Positions 24,222 to 32,436 of a stretch of 64,000 nucleotides of DNA are shown here, piece by piece. The stretch is from NCBI RefSeq assembly GCF_021245725.1, contig NZ_JAJGSX010000013.1, positions 1 to 64,000 of the forward strand, read 5' to 3'. This DNA is from Pseudonocardia sp. TRM90224. Its GTDB lineage: Bacteria; Actinomycetota; Actinomycetes; Mycobacteriales; Pseudonocardiaceae. The notes under the pieces were generated by a model. That model searched no databases, was not told where the DNA came from, and saw only the letters and a program-made list of their open reading frames with translations. The translations under genes and the position numbers were made by a program. Position 1 is the first letter of the stretch; each line of letters starts with the position of its first letter.

Positions 24222-25994
24222 ATGGGTAGTGAGGGGTCCCGTTGGCAGAACATCAAAGTCATGTGGTCGTTCGTGCGGCCGCACCGGTGGGTGCTGGCGC
24301 TCGGGCTGGTGCTGGGGCTGGTCACGACGGGCGCGACGCTGGTGACGCCGCTGGTCACGAAGCAGCTGCTCGACGGGTTGGCCGTCGCGGCGCCGATCGG
24401 GCCGGTCGTCCTGCTGCTGGTCGTGCTGCTCGTGGTCGGCTCGGCCGTCGGCATGGTGCAGTGGATCGTCATGGGCCGGCTGGCCGAGACGATCGTGTTC
24501 GACGCGCGCAGCACGATGGTGCGCAGGCTCTTCCGGGTGCGGCTGGGGGAGCTCGGCACGCGACCGGCTGGTGAGCTGGTCACCCGGGTCACGTCCGACA
24601 CGGTGTTGCTGCGCGAGGCGGCCGGCAACATCGTCCAGCTGGTCAACGGCCTGGTCGGGCTCGTCGGCGCGCTGGCGCTGATGGCGATGCTCGACGTCGT
24701 GCTCTTCGCGACGACGATGGGCGCGATCTTGCTGGTCGTCATCGCGTTCGCGCTGCTCATGCCGGGCATCGCGACGGCGAACCAGAGCGCGCAGGACGCC
24801 GTCGGCCGGATGGGCGGAGCGCTGGAGGGGGCGCTGCGCGCGATCAAGACGGTCAAGTCGAGCCGCGCCGAGGAGCGGGAGAGCGCCCGGATCATCACCG
24901 AGGCCGACGGCTCGCGCCGGGCGAGCTTCCGTGCGGTCCGGATCGAGTCGGTCGCGTGGACCGTCGCTGGCGGCGGCATCCAGCTCGCGATCCTGCTGAT
25001 CCTCGCGGTCGGGGCGTGGCGGGTCGGTGCCGGCGTGCTGGCCGTCTCCGGCCTGGTCGCGTTCCTGCTCTACGCGTTCCAGCTGATGGGGCCGGTCACG
25101 GAGCTCTCGACCACGATGACGTCGCTGCAGTCGGGCGTCGCCGCGGCCGCGCGCATCCGTGAGGTGCAGCGGCTGGAGGTCGAGCGCTCGGCGCCGGCGG
25201 TCACCGCCGGCGAGCCGGAGCCGGTGGCGGGGGTCCTGTCGTTCCGCGACGTCACCGCGCGCTACCACGCCGACGGTCCCGCCGCCGTCGACGGGATCCG
25301 GCTCGACATCCCCGCTGTCGGGCACACCGCGATCGTCGGGCCGTCCGGTGCGGGCAAGACGACGATGTTCTCGCTGATGCTCGGGTTCCACTCCCCGTCG
25401 GAGGGCACCCTGCTGCTCGACGGGACGCCGCTGGCGTCGCGGCCGCTCGCGGAGATCCGCAGGCGGATCGTCTACGTCGAGCAGGACACCCCGCTGGTGG
25501 TGGGGACGCTGCGGGAGAACCTCACCTACACCCACCCGGACGCCACCGAGGAGCAGCTCTGGGCCGCGCTCGACGCCGTGCGGCTGGCCGACCGGGCCCG
25601 GGAGCTGGAGCGGGGGCTCGACACCCCGCTCGCGAGCGCCCAGATCTCCGGCGGCGAGCGCCAGCGCATCGCACTGGCCAGGGCGCTCGTGTCGGAGCCG
25701 GAGATCCTGCTGCTCGACGAGGCCACCGCGCAGCTCGACGGCCTCACCGAGGCCGCCGTGCAGGAGGCGATCCACCGCGTGGCGAGCAGGGGAGCGGTGG
25801 TGACGATCGCGCACCGGCTCTCGACGGTGGTCGACGCCGACCGCATCGTCGTGCTGGAGGGCGGCGCGATCCGCGCGATGGGCACCCACGGCGAGCTGCT
25901 GGGGCGCGACGAGCTGTACCGCTCGCTCGTCAAGGCGCTCAAGATCGCGACGGGGCCGGAACCCACCCCCGAGCCGGAGCCCGCCATGGTGTGA
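24222..25994 (+). CDS. ABC exporter, fused permease-ATPase half transporter
   Basis: 590 residues: six-helix transmembrane domain (about 1-310) and nucleotide-binding domain with Walker A GPSGAGKTT, signature ISGGERQR, Walker B ILLLDEATAQLD, and H-loop IAHRLST. Domain order is that of homodimeric multidrug/lipid exporters (MsbA/LmrA type). The neighbouring divergent TetR gene and its palindromic operator suggest induction by a small toxic compound. ATG 24222 is preferred to ATG 24213 because the latter overlaps the -10 box; the mRNA is predicted leaderless. Confidence 0.9.
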   Translation: MGSEGSRWQNIKVMWSFVRPHRWVLALGLVLGLVTTGATLVTPLVTKQLLDGLAVAAPIGPVVLLLVVLLVVGSAVGMVQWIVMGRLAETIVFDARSTMVRRLFRVRLGELGTRPAGELVTRVTSDTVLLREAAGNIVQLVNGLVGLVGALALMAMLDVVLFATTMGAILLVVIAFALLMPGIATANQSAQDAVGRMGGALEGALRAIKTVKSSRAEERESARIITEADGSRRASFRAVRIESVAWTVAGGGIQLAILLILAVGAWRVGAGVLAVSGLVAFLLYAFQLMGPVTELSTTMTSLQSGVAAAARIREVQRLEVERSAPAVTAGEPEPVAGVLSFRDVTARYHADGPAAVDGIRLDIPAVGHTAIVGPSGAGKTTMFSLMLGFHSPSEGTLLLDGTPLASRPLAEIRRRIVYVEQDTPLVVGTLRENLTYTHPDATEEQLWAALDAVRLADRARELERGLDTPLASAQISGGERQRIALARALVSEPEILLLDEATAQLDGLTEAAVQEAIHRVASRGAVVTIAHRLSTVVDADRIVVLEGGAIRAMGTHGELLGRDELYRSLVKALKIATGPEPTPEPEPAMV

Positions 25995-26017
25995 CGACCC
26001 CGGCGGGGCATGTACGC

Positions 26018-26076
26018 GAGGGCAGCAAAGCCACTTTCCGGCCCTCACAGGGCAGGAAAGTGGCTTTCCTGCCCTC
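26018..26076. repeat. Family-B double hairpin B4
   Basis: Almost identical to B2, including GGCAGCAAAG and the flanking ACGCGAG/GCATG-like context, though 7.8 kb away. It follows the exporter stop and precedes the VWA promoter. Confidence 0.9.
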
Positions 26077-26125
26077 CCCCGGGGCCTCGTCCGCTCGGTC
26101 CGTGCGGCCGGCCGCGATCCGGGCG

Positions 26126-26143
26126 TAGCGTGGAATCCGTGCC
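26126..26143 (+). promoter_or_regulatory. Leaderless promoter element, second copy
   Basis: TAGCGT (26126-26131) ends 7 nt before GTG 26139, in the 23-bp block identical to that before the MoxR-like gene (21853-21875). Confidence 0.65.
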
Positions 26144-28085
26144 ACGGCGAGATCGACATGTGCAGTACGGTCCCTACGTCGACGGCCCCGACCCGCTCGC
26201 CCCTCCGTTCGACCTGCGGGCCGCGATGGACGAGATCGGCCGTGACGTCATGGAGGGCGCTTCCCCGCGTTCGGCGCTGCAGGAGCTGCTGCGCCGGGGG
26301 ACGGAGAACCGCAGGGGTCTGGACGAGCTGACCAGGCAGGTTTGGGAGCGGCGCAGCCGCCTGCAGCGGGAGAACCGGCTCGACGGCACGCTGCAGGAGG
26401 TCCGCGAGCTCCTGCAGCGTGCCCTCGACGCGGAGCGCGAGAGCCTCGCCCGCGACGACGGCGACGACGCCCGCTTCCGCGAGATGCAGCTCGACGCGCT
26501 GCCGTCCGACACCGGCGGGGCGGTCCGCGAGCTCGACCAGTACCAGTGGCGCTCCGCCGACGCCCGCGAGGCGTACGAGGAGATCCGCGAGCTGCTCGGG
26601 CGCGAGCTGCTCGACCAGCGCTTCCAGGGCATGAAGCAGGCCATGGAGGGTGCGACGCCCGAGGACGTCGAGCGGATCAGGGAGATGCTCGACGACCTGA
26701 ACGGGCTGCTGGCCGCCCACGCCGCGGGGCAGGACACGCAGCAGCAGTTCGGCGAGTTCATGCAGAAGCACGGCGAGTTCTTCCCGGAGGACCCGCAGAA
26801 CACCGGGGAGTTGATCGACCTGCTCGCGGCTCGGGCCGCGGCTGCGCAGCGCATGCTCAACTCGATGAGCGCCGAGCAGCGCGCGGAGCTGATGGAGCTC
26901 GCGCAGCAGGCGTTCGGCGACCCGCGCCTCGCGCAGTCGCTCGCCCAGCTCGACGCGCAGCTGCAGGGCCTGCGTCCCGGCGAGGACTGGGAGGGGCAAG
27001 GCCGCTTCCGCGGCGACAACCCGCTCGGCATGGGCGAGGCGACCCGCGCGATGGAGCAGCTCGGGCAGCTCGACGCGCTGGCCGAGCAGCTGGCGCAGAG
27101 CTACCCGGGCGCCCGCATGGAGGACATCGACCTGGACGCGATCGCCGAGCACCTCGGCGAGGAGGCCCGCGTCGACGCCCGCGCGCTCGCCGAGCTCGAA
27201 CGCGAGCTGCAACGCCAGGGCCTCTTCGAACGGGCCCCCGACGGCTCGTTGCAGCTCTCCCCGAAGGCGCTGCGGCGCCTCGGCGAGTCGGCGCTGCGCG
27301 ACGTCGTCGACCGGATCGGCGCCCGCCGCGGCGAGCGCGAGACCCATCGCTCCGGCGCGTCCGGCGAGGCGACGGGGGCGACGAGGCCGTGGGCGTTCGG
27401 CGACACGGAGGCCTGGAACGTCCCGCGGACCATGCTGAACGCGCAGCTGCGCAGGGCGGGCGGCGACGAGCGGCGGCTCGACGTCACCGACGTGGAGATC
27501 GTCGAGACCGAGCAGCGCACCCGCGCCGCCGTGGCGCTGTGCGTCGACACGTCGTGGTCGATGGTGCAGGACGGGCGGTGGGTGCCGATGAAGCGCACCG
27601 CGCTCGCGCTGCACCAGCTGATCTCCACGCGGTTCCGGGGCGACGACCTGAAGCTGATCACGTTCGGGCGGCATGCCCGCACGGTCGAGCTGGGCGAGCT
27701 GGTCGGCCTGGAGGGGGCGTGGGAGCAGGGCACCAATCTGCACCACGCGCTGCTGCTCGCCGGCCGGCACCTGCGCCGCAACCCCGACGCGCAACCGGTG
27801 GTGCTCGTCGTGACCGACGGCGAGCCGACCGCGCACCTGGAGAGCGACGGCAACGCGGTGTTCGACTACCCGCCGAGCCGCGAGACGCTGCAGGCCACGG
27901 TGGGCGAGCTCGACCGGATCACCGGGCTGCGGGCCAACTTCACGTTCTTCGTGCTCGGCGACGACCCGCGGCTCGCCGCGTTCGTCGACGGCATCGCGCG
28001 TCGCTGCGGTGGGCGGGTCGTCGCGCCGACGCTCGACGGGCTGGGCGCGGAGGTGGTCGCGGACTACCTCCGCACCCGCCGCTAG
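26139..28085 (+). CDS. VWA-domain protein, partner of second MoxR-like ATPase
   Basis: 648 residues. Residues 1-430 are strongly helical and acidic, rich in Glu/Gln/Leu (AHAAGQDTQQQFGEFMQKHG, LAEQLAQSYPGARMEDIDL), probably a coiled scaffold. The C-terminal VWA domain has MIDAS Asp470 in CVDTSWSM, then VVLVVTDGEPTAH and FFVLGDDPRLAAF. Family knowledge: Mg-chelatase ChlD/BchD- or YeaH-like VWA subunits recruit substrates to AAA+ partners. GTG 26139 fits the leaderless promoter; the upstream in-frame part overlaps repeat B4. Pairing with the ATPase at 21871 rests on the shared promoter and on common co-occurrence. Confidence 0.83.
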   Translation: MPRRDRHVQYGPYVDGPDPLAPPFDLRAAMDEIGRDVMEGASPRSALQELLRRGTENRRGLDELTRQVWERRSRLQRENRLDGTLQEVRELLQRALDAERESLARDDGDDARFREMQLDALPSDTGGAVRELDQYQWRSADAREAYEEIRELLGRELLDQRFQGMKQAMEGATPEDVERIREMLDDLNGLLAAHAAGQDTQQQFGEFMQKHGEFFPEDPQNTGELIDLLAARAAAAQRMLNSMSAEQRAELMELAQQAFGDPRLAQSLAQLDAQLQGLRPGEDWEGQGRFRGDNPLGMGEATRAMEQLGQLDALAEQLAQSYPGARMEDIDLDAIAEHLGEEARVDARALAELERELQRQGLFERAPDGSLQLSPKALRRLGESALRDVVDRIGARRGERETHRSGASGEATGATRPWAFGDTEAWNVPRTMLNAQLRRAGGDERRLDVTDVEIVETEQRTRAAVALCVDTSWSMVQDGRWVPMKRTALALHQLISTRFRGDDLKLITFGRHARTVELGELVGLEGAWEQGTNLHHALLLAGRHLRRNPDAQPVVLVVTDGEPTAHLESDGNAVFDYPPSRETLQATVGELDRITGLRANFTFFVLGDDPRLAAFVDGIARRCGGRVVAPTLDGLGAEVVADYLRTRR

Positions 28086-28251
28086 TGCGGCGGCCACAAA
28101 CGTCCACCGGGTCGCTCGCGCGCCCAGACGACGCCTCGCGGCGTTGCCGCCCTTGCAAAGACGCCCGGTCTGAGCTGCGGGCGGCGCCTTGCGAGGCGCC
28201 GCCTGGATCACGCGATCAACCCGGCAACGTTCGTGGCCACCGCACTAGACC
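28083..28251. repeat. Symmetrical inverted repeat holding both convergent stop codons
   Basis: Arms at 28083-28111 and 28224-28251 (CTAGTGCGGCGGCCAC and complement, few mismatches) contain the TAG stop of the VWA gene and the TAG stop of the convergent membrane-protein gene. The interior holds a perfect hairpin GGCGGCGCCT-TGCG-AGGCGCCGCC (28180-28203), a good terminator candidate. Confidence 0.75.
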
Positions 28252-28793
28252 CTGCGGATCCGACCCCACGGCTTGATCACCGAGAGCAGGTAGGTGATCA
28301 GCAGCGCGCTGGGCGCCACCAGTGCCGGGTAGATCAGGTCGTCGACGCCGGCCGTGATCTGCTCGGCCGGCACGCCGGCGGCCAGCTGTCGGCCGTGCTC
28401 GATGGCCGCGCCGAGGCCGGGCGCCAACGCGATGACGATCAGCGTGGCCAGCACGAGGGTGATCGCCAGCTTCGTGACGACCCACCAGTGCCGCAGGAGC
28501 CCGTACTTCGTGCCCAGCCCCATCACGATGCCGCTGACCAGCGTCGCGAGCGCGGCCACGAGCAGCGGCCACAGCAGGAACAGGCCGAGCGCCTGGTAGC
28601 CGAGCCCGGCGACGACGGGGTCGGGCGCGAGCCGCCCGGTGAAGACGAGCACGCCGACCATCAAATCGATGCCCAGCCACGCGCCCGCCGAGACGATGTG
28701 CACGATCAGCATCACCTTGCGGGTCAGCGGTCGCATGCGCCACCCGACGGACGCGGCGGGCACGCGGGCGGGTGCCGGTCGTGTTGCTGTCAT
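28245..28793 (-). CDS. DUF2269-like integral membrane protein
   Basis: 182 residues with four to five hydrophobic segments: VMLIVHIVSAGAWLGIDLMV, a YQALGLFLLWPLLVAALATL segment, WWVVTKLAITLVLATLIVIAL and a C-terminal ALVAPSALLITYLLSV. The first has the His/Trp pattern (HIVSAGAWLG) of DUF2269/predicted copper- or haem-linked membrane proteins. Function unknown. Start ATG 28793 lacks a clear Shine-Dalgarno; ATG 28737 (MRPLTRK) directly before TM1 is an alternative. The upstream region 28794-28871 shows no other feature. Confidence 0.65.
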   Translation of the reverse strand: MTATRPAPARVPAASVGWRMRPLTRKVMLIVHIVSAGAWLGIDLMVGVLVFTGRLAPDPVVAGLGYQALGLFLLWPLLVAALATLVSGIVMGLGTKYGLLRHWWVVTKLAITLVLATLIVIALAPGLGAAIEHGRQLAAGVPAEQITAGVDDLIYPALVAPSALLITYLLSVIKPWGRIRRV

Positions 28794-28871
28794 GCGGGAA
28801 ATGGTGTCGCCGCGGGCGTACCCGGCACGTCGTACTGCGGTCGACACCGCGCCTACTCCCAGCGTGGTACG

Positions 28872-28934
28872 CGTCGACAACGACGTTCTGGTCGTTTGTT
28901 AGCGCTAACAACAGCCAAAACGTCGTTGTCGACG
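28872..28934. repeat. 63-bp double palindrome
   Basis: Outer arms CGTCGACAACGACGTTCTGG (28872-28891) and its near-complement (28915-28934, one mismatch) enclose a perfect 16-bp palindrome TTGTTAGCGCTAACAA (28896-28911) with the same centre. It lies just past the nagA stop codon; terminator, or a protein-binding site. Confidence 0.85.
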
Positions 28935-28935
28935 G

Positions 28936-30105
28936 TCAACCCGTCAGCGTGGACGGCTCCTGGGTCGCGACGCGGACGCCGGCCCGGTAGACGTCACGGA
29001 CGCGCAGGTCGGGATCGAGCACCACGAGGTCGGCCCGCCGGCCGGTGGCGATGGCGCCGACGTCTGCGAGCCCGAGCGCGCGCGCCGGTGCCGTGGCCGT
29101 CATGGCGACGGCACGTACCAGTGCGGCCTCGCGCGGCAGTCCGGAGTGCCGCACGACGTTGCCGAACAGCTCGTCGGTGGTCGCCGTGCTGCCTGCGATG
29201 GTCCCGGTGTCGAGCCGCGCGAGCCGGTCGACGACGGCCACCTTCAGCGCGCCCAGCCGGTACTCGCCGTCGGGCATCCCGGCCGCGGCCATCGCGTCGG
29301 TGACGGCCGCGACCCGGCCCTGCCCGGCGCTCGCGACCACGTGCGACCAGAGCGCCGGATGGACGTGCACCCCGTCGGTCACCAGCTCGACGGTCACGCG
29401 CTCGTCCTCCATCAGCGCGATCGCCGGGCCGGGCTCCCGGTGGTGCACCGGCGCCATCGCGTTGAACAGATGCGTCCCGACGCGCGCCCCGGCCGCGATG
29501 GCCTCGCGGGTGAGCGCGTAGCTGGCGTCGGTGTGGCCGAGCGCGGCGACGGCCCCGGCGGCCGCGATGCGCCGCACCGCGTCGAGCCCGCCGTCGCGCT
29601 CGGGGGCGAGCGTGATCATCGCGATCCGGCCCGTCCGCAGCAGGGCGTCCAGCTCGGCCGGGTCCGGGTCGCGCAGCTGGAGGGGATCGTGCGCGCCGCA
29701 GCGCGCCGCCGCCAGCCACGGGCCCTCCAGGTGCACCCCGACCAGCTCCCCGTCGGCGACGAGATCGCCGAGCGCGTCGACGTCGCGGCGCAGGTCGGCG
29801 GGGGAGGCCGCAACGAGGCTGCCGACCATCGTGGTCGTGCCGTGCGCGCGGTGGAACCGCACCGCGCGCATCGCCTCCTCCTGGTCGCCGCCGGTGAACG
29901 CGGCCCCGGCGCCACCGTGGACGTGCTGGTCGACGAACCCCGGCACGAGCACGGCGTCGCCCAGGTCATGATCAGACATCCGCGGCGGGGTGCCGAGCGC
30001 CGCGCCGACGATCCGGTCGCCCTCGACGTCGACCCAGCCGGGGCCGACGCCGATCTCGTCGGGGCCGGCACCGATCACGACCGTGGCGGCCGTGAAGAGT
30101 GCCAT
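28936..30105 (-). CDS. nagA: N-acetylglucosamine-6-phosphate deacetylase
   Basis: 389 residues. Amidohydrolase metal motif DQHVHGG after a short beta domain, HLEGPWL with the metal-binding Glu, GHTDASY, GTHLFNAM and the catalytic Asp in VTDAMAAAG; the C-terminal GRRADLVVLDPDL closes the composite domain. Reaction: GlcNAc-6-P to GlcN-6-P plus acetate in the cytosol. The start ATG 30105 overlaps the preceding stop as TGATG. Last gene of the three-gene amino-sugar operon; supplied by the kinase (31178) and feeding the SIS protein (30105). Confidence 0.93.
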   Translation of the reverse strand: MALFTAATVVIGAGPDEIGVGPGWVDVEGDRIVGAALGTPPRMSDHDLGDAVLVPGFVDQHVHGGAGAAFTGGDQEEAMRAVRFHRAHGTTTMVGSLVAASPADLRRDVDALGDLVADGELVGVHLEGPWLAAARCGAHDPLQLRDPDPAELDALLRTGRIAMITLAPERDGGLDAVRRIAAAGAVAALGHTDASYALTREAIAAGARVGTHLFNAMAPVHHREPGPAIALMEDERVTVELVTDGVHVHPALWSHVVASAGQGRVAAVTDAMAAAGMPDGEYRLGALKVAVVDRLARLDTGTIAGSTATTDELFGNVVRHSGLPREAALVRAVAMTATAPARALGLADVGAIATGRRADLVVLDPDLRVRDVYRAGVRVATQEPSTLTG

Positions 30106-31181
30106 CAGAGGGTCTCCGTGACCTTGCGCAGGCCGCGAGGCGCGTCCGGGTCGCCGCCGCGGTCGACGGCGACGTGCCGCGCGAGCATCTGGAACGGGAT
30201 GATCTCCAGCAGCGGGGAGAGCTGCTCGGGCGTGCCAGAGGGCAGCGTGAACCCGACCGCCGCACCGGCGACGGCGTCGGGCCGCCCGACGCAGCACACG
30301 TCGGCGCTGCGCTCGGCGAGCCCGGCGAGCACCGGCTCCATCGCGGTGCCGCCGATGCCCTCCGCGACCACCGCGAACACCGGGACCTGCGGCTCCACCA
30401 GCGCGAGCGGGCCGTGCATGAGGTCGGCGCCGGAGAACGCCTGCGCAGAGACGTACGCGGTCTCCATGAGCTTCAGCGCCGCCTCGCGCGCCGTCGGGTA
30501 CGAGTAGCCCCGCCCGGTCGTGAGCATCCGCTGCGCGAACCGGTAGCGGCCGGCGAGCGCGGCGACCTCGTGGTCGCGCGCCAGCAGCGAATCGCCCAGG
30601 TCGGGCAGCGCTGCGGCCATGCCGCCGTTGCCGCCGCGCACCCGGTCCCACAGCAGGTGCAGCGCGAGCAGCTGCGACGTGTACGACTTGGTCGCCGCGA
30701 CCGCGCGCTCGGGCCCGGCCAGCACGTCGACGTGTACGTGCGCCGCGGCCGCGAGCGGGGAGCCGGGGTTGTTGGTGACGGCCACGGTCAGCGCCCCGCC
30801 GGCCCTGGCGACGTCGAGCGACCGGACCAGGTCCGGTGAGCCGCCCGACTGGCTCACGCCGATCATCAGCACGTCCCGCAGGTCGGGACGGGCGTCGTAG
30901 GCGGTCATGGTCGAAGGCGAGACGAGCCCGGCGGCCAGCCCGTGCTCGATCTCCACGAGGTACTTCGCGTAAAGCGCGGCGTGATCGCTCGTGCCGCGCG
31001 CGGCGAACAGCACCATCCGCGGCGCGCGCTCCCTGATCAGCGCCGCGGCGGCCTCGAGGCCCGCGGCCGCACCGTCGGTGAGCAGGCGCCGCCACGCGGC
31101 CGGCTGCTCGGCGATCTCGGCCGCCATCAGGCTGCCCGGCGGGAGCGACTGGTCGGCGGGACGGTCCGTGGTGCTGATCAT
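30105..31181 (-). CDS. SIS-domain sugar isomerase / glucosamine-6-phosphate deaminase-like
   Basis: 358 residues with two SIS domains: FAARGTSDHAALYAKY, GVSQSGGSPDLV in the first, GRGYSYPTAREAALKLMET and DLMHGPLALVE in the second, equal to the isomerase half of GlmS without the glutaminase domain. Family knowledge: such proteins (AgaS/NagB-II type) deaminate or isomerise glucosamine-6-phosphate. In this operon it most likely converts NagA's product to fructose-6-phosphate plus ammonia, replacing NagB. ATG 31181 overlaps the kinase stop (ATGA). Confidence 0.87.
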   Translation of the reverse strand: MISTTDRPADQSLPPGSLMAAEIAEQPAAWRRLLTDGAAAGLEAAAALIRERAPRMVLFAARGTSDHAALYAKYLVEIEHGLAAGLVSPSTMTAYDARPDLRDVLMIGVSQSGGSPDLVRSLDVARAGGALTVAVTNNPGSPLAAAAHVHVDVLAGPERAVAATKSYTSQLLALHLLWDRVRGGNGGMAAALPDLGDSLLARDHEVAALAGRYRFAQRMLTTGRGYSYPTAREAALKLMETAYVSAQAFSGADLMHGPLALVEPQVPVFAVVAEGIGGTAMEPVLAGLAERSADVCCVGRPDAVAGAAVGFTLPSGTPEQLSPLLEIIPFQMLARHVAVDRGGDPDAPRGLRKVTETL

Positions 31182-32137
31182 GCGCGCTCCCAAGCGGGGT
31201 CGGGCTGGGCCGGCGCCATTGCCGTCTCCAGTTGGGACGTTTCGAGTTGCTGGGCGAGACGCACGGCGCCGAACACCGGTGCCGTGTCGAGCAGGCGGAT
31301 CTCGGTCGTGGGCAGCCGGTCGCGCACGCGCTGCGCGAGCGCGGGCTGGTGCAGGACGAACCCGCCGCCGAGCACGAGGGGCCCCGGGATCGCCAGCCGG
31401 GTCAGCACGGTCGAGGCGAGCGCGACGAGCGCGTCGGCCGCCGTGTCGAGCACCGCGCCCGCGGCCGGGTCGCCGCGCTCGGCCAGCGCCGCGACGACAC
31501 CGGCGTGCCGCGCCCAGTAGCGCTTGTCGGTGCTGATGCTCGCTCCGCCTGCGCTGCGCTCGGTCCGGGCGTACACGTGGTCGATGAGGCTCTCGGGCCT
31601 GGTCAGGCCGCAGGCGTCGAGCATCGCGGACGTGAGGGCGTCGACGGGCTCACCGCGGTTCATCCGGTGCAGGCCGTGCCGGACGGCGTCGAGCGCGACC
31701 TGGAACGCGCTGCCCTCGTCGCCGAGGAGGTGGCCCCAGCCGCCCGCGCGCGCGTCCTGCCCATCGGCGGATGCACCCCACGCGACCGAACCGGTCCCGC
31801 TGATCACCGCCACGCCGACGTCGAGGCCGGCCGCGGCGAGCACGAGCCGTGCGTCGTGCACGATGCCGACGGCCGCACCGGGGACGCAGGCCGCCACCAG
31901 GTCGTGCATGGTCCGCACCGAGTCGTCGGCGTCGGCGCCCGCCGCGCCGGCGCAGACGGCGACCACCCCGTCCGTGCCGACCGCGGAGATCGCCTCGGCG
32001 ATGCGCCGCCCGGCTTCCCCGACCTCGACGGCGGCGATGTTCGCGCTGCCCGACTCGGCCTCCGCGACGACGACGCCGTCCTCGGCGCGAGCCGCCCGGG
32101 TGGTCGAGCCCCCGATGTCGAGACCGATCACCGCCAT
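31178..32137 (-). CDS. BadF/BcrA-type sugar kinase, probable N-acetylglucosamine kinase
   Basis: 319 residues. Phosphate-1 loop VIGLDIGGSTTRAA, phosphate-2 segment VISGTGSVAWG, GGWGHLLGDEGSAF (typical of GlcNAc kinases of the BadF/BadG family), and adenosine motif GPLVLGGGFVLHQ. Likely phosphorylates GlcNAc (or a related amino sugar) with ATP. First gene of the operon; ATG 32137 has GGAGG 5 nt upstream. A dyad at 32152-32166 lies just upstream and may be the operator. No transporter gene is adjacent. Confidence 0.85.
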   Translation of the reverse strand: MAVIGLDIGGSTTRAARAEDGVVVAEAESGSANIAAVEVGEAGRRIAEAISAVGTDGVVAVCAGAAGADADDSVRTMHDLVAACVPGAAVGIVHDARLVLAAAGLDVGVAVISGTGSVAWGASADGQDARAGGWGHLLGDEGSAFQVALDAVRHGLHRMNRGEPVDALTSAMLDACGLTRPESLIDHVYARTERSAGGASISTDKRYWARHAGVVAALAERGDPAAGAVLDTAADALVALASTVLTRLAIPGPLVLGGGFVLHQPALAQRVRDRLPTTEIRLLDTAPVFGAVRLAQQLETSQLETAMAPAQPDPAWERA

Positions 32138-32151
32138 GCACACCTCCGGAC

Positions 32152-32166
32152 TAGATGTTTGGTCTA
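32152..32166 (-). promoter_or_regulatory. Candidate operator of amino-sugar operon
   Basis: TAGA N7 TCTA dyad. The + strand contains TGGTCTA, half of the TGGTCTAGACCA site bound by DasR/NagR-type GntR regulators of GlcNAc genes; the other half is degenerate. Confidence 0.45.
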
Positions 32167-32237
32167 AAACTCGCAGAGCGGGGGGTGGCCGTCAAGGGTG
32201 GTTCTCGGCCCGTCCCGTGGCGGGCGACACTGTGGAC

Positions 32238-32426
32238 GTGGAGCGGTGCGACCGGTGTGGTGAGCCACACGACAAAACGGACCCGGCGGCGCTCGCCTGG
32301 ACCCGTGAAATCGCGCCGGACGGGCGTGTGACCTGGCTCTGCGTCACCTGCTCGCGCCGGCATCTGCGCGACATCGAGGCGAAGCTCGCAACCGAGTGGT
32401 GGGTCGGTCCGGCGCCCGACGCGTAA
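32238..32426 (+). CDS. Small zinc-ribbon-like protein
   Basis: 62 residues if started at GTG 32238 (GTG 32232 and 32217 are in frame). Two CxxC pairs, CDRC near the N-terminus and CVTC near residue 36, form a probable zinc ribbon; the rest is WTREIAPDGRVTWL and a helical SRRHLRDIEAKLATEWW. No known function. GACACT at 32226 ends 6 nt before GTG 32238 and may serve as -10 for a leaderless transcript. It ends 10 bp before mshC. Confidence 0.6.
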   Translation: MERCDRCGEPHDKTDPAALAWTREIAPDGRVTWLCVTCSRRHLRDIEAKLATEWWVGPAPDA

Positions 32427-32436
32427 GTTGTTCGTC

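Noticed and set aside
23562..28211. 1549-codon minus-strand frame
   Set aside because: Only the TetR part is supported; the remainder is antisense to the ABC exporter and VWA genes.
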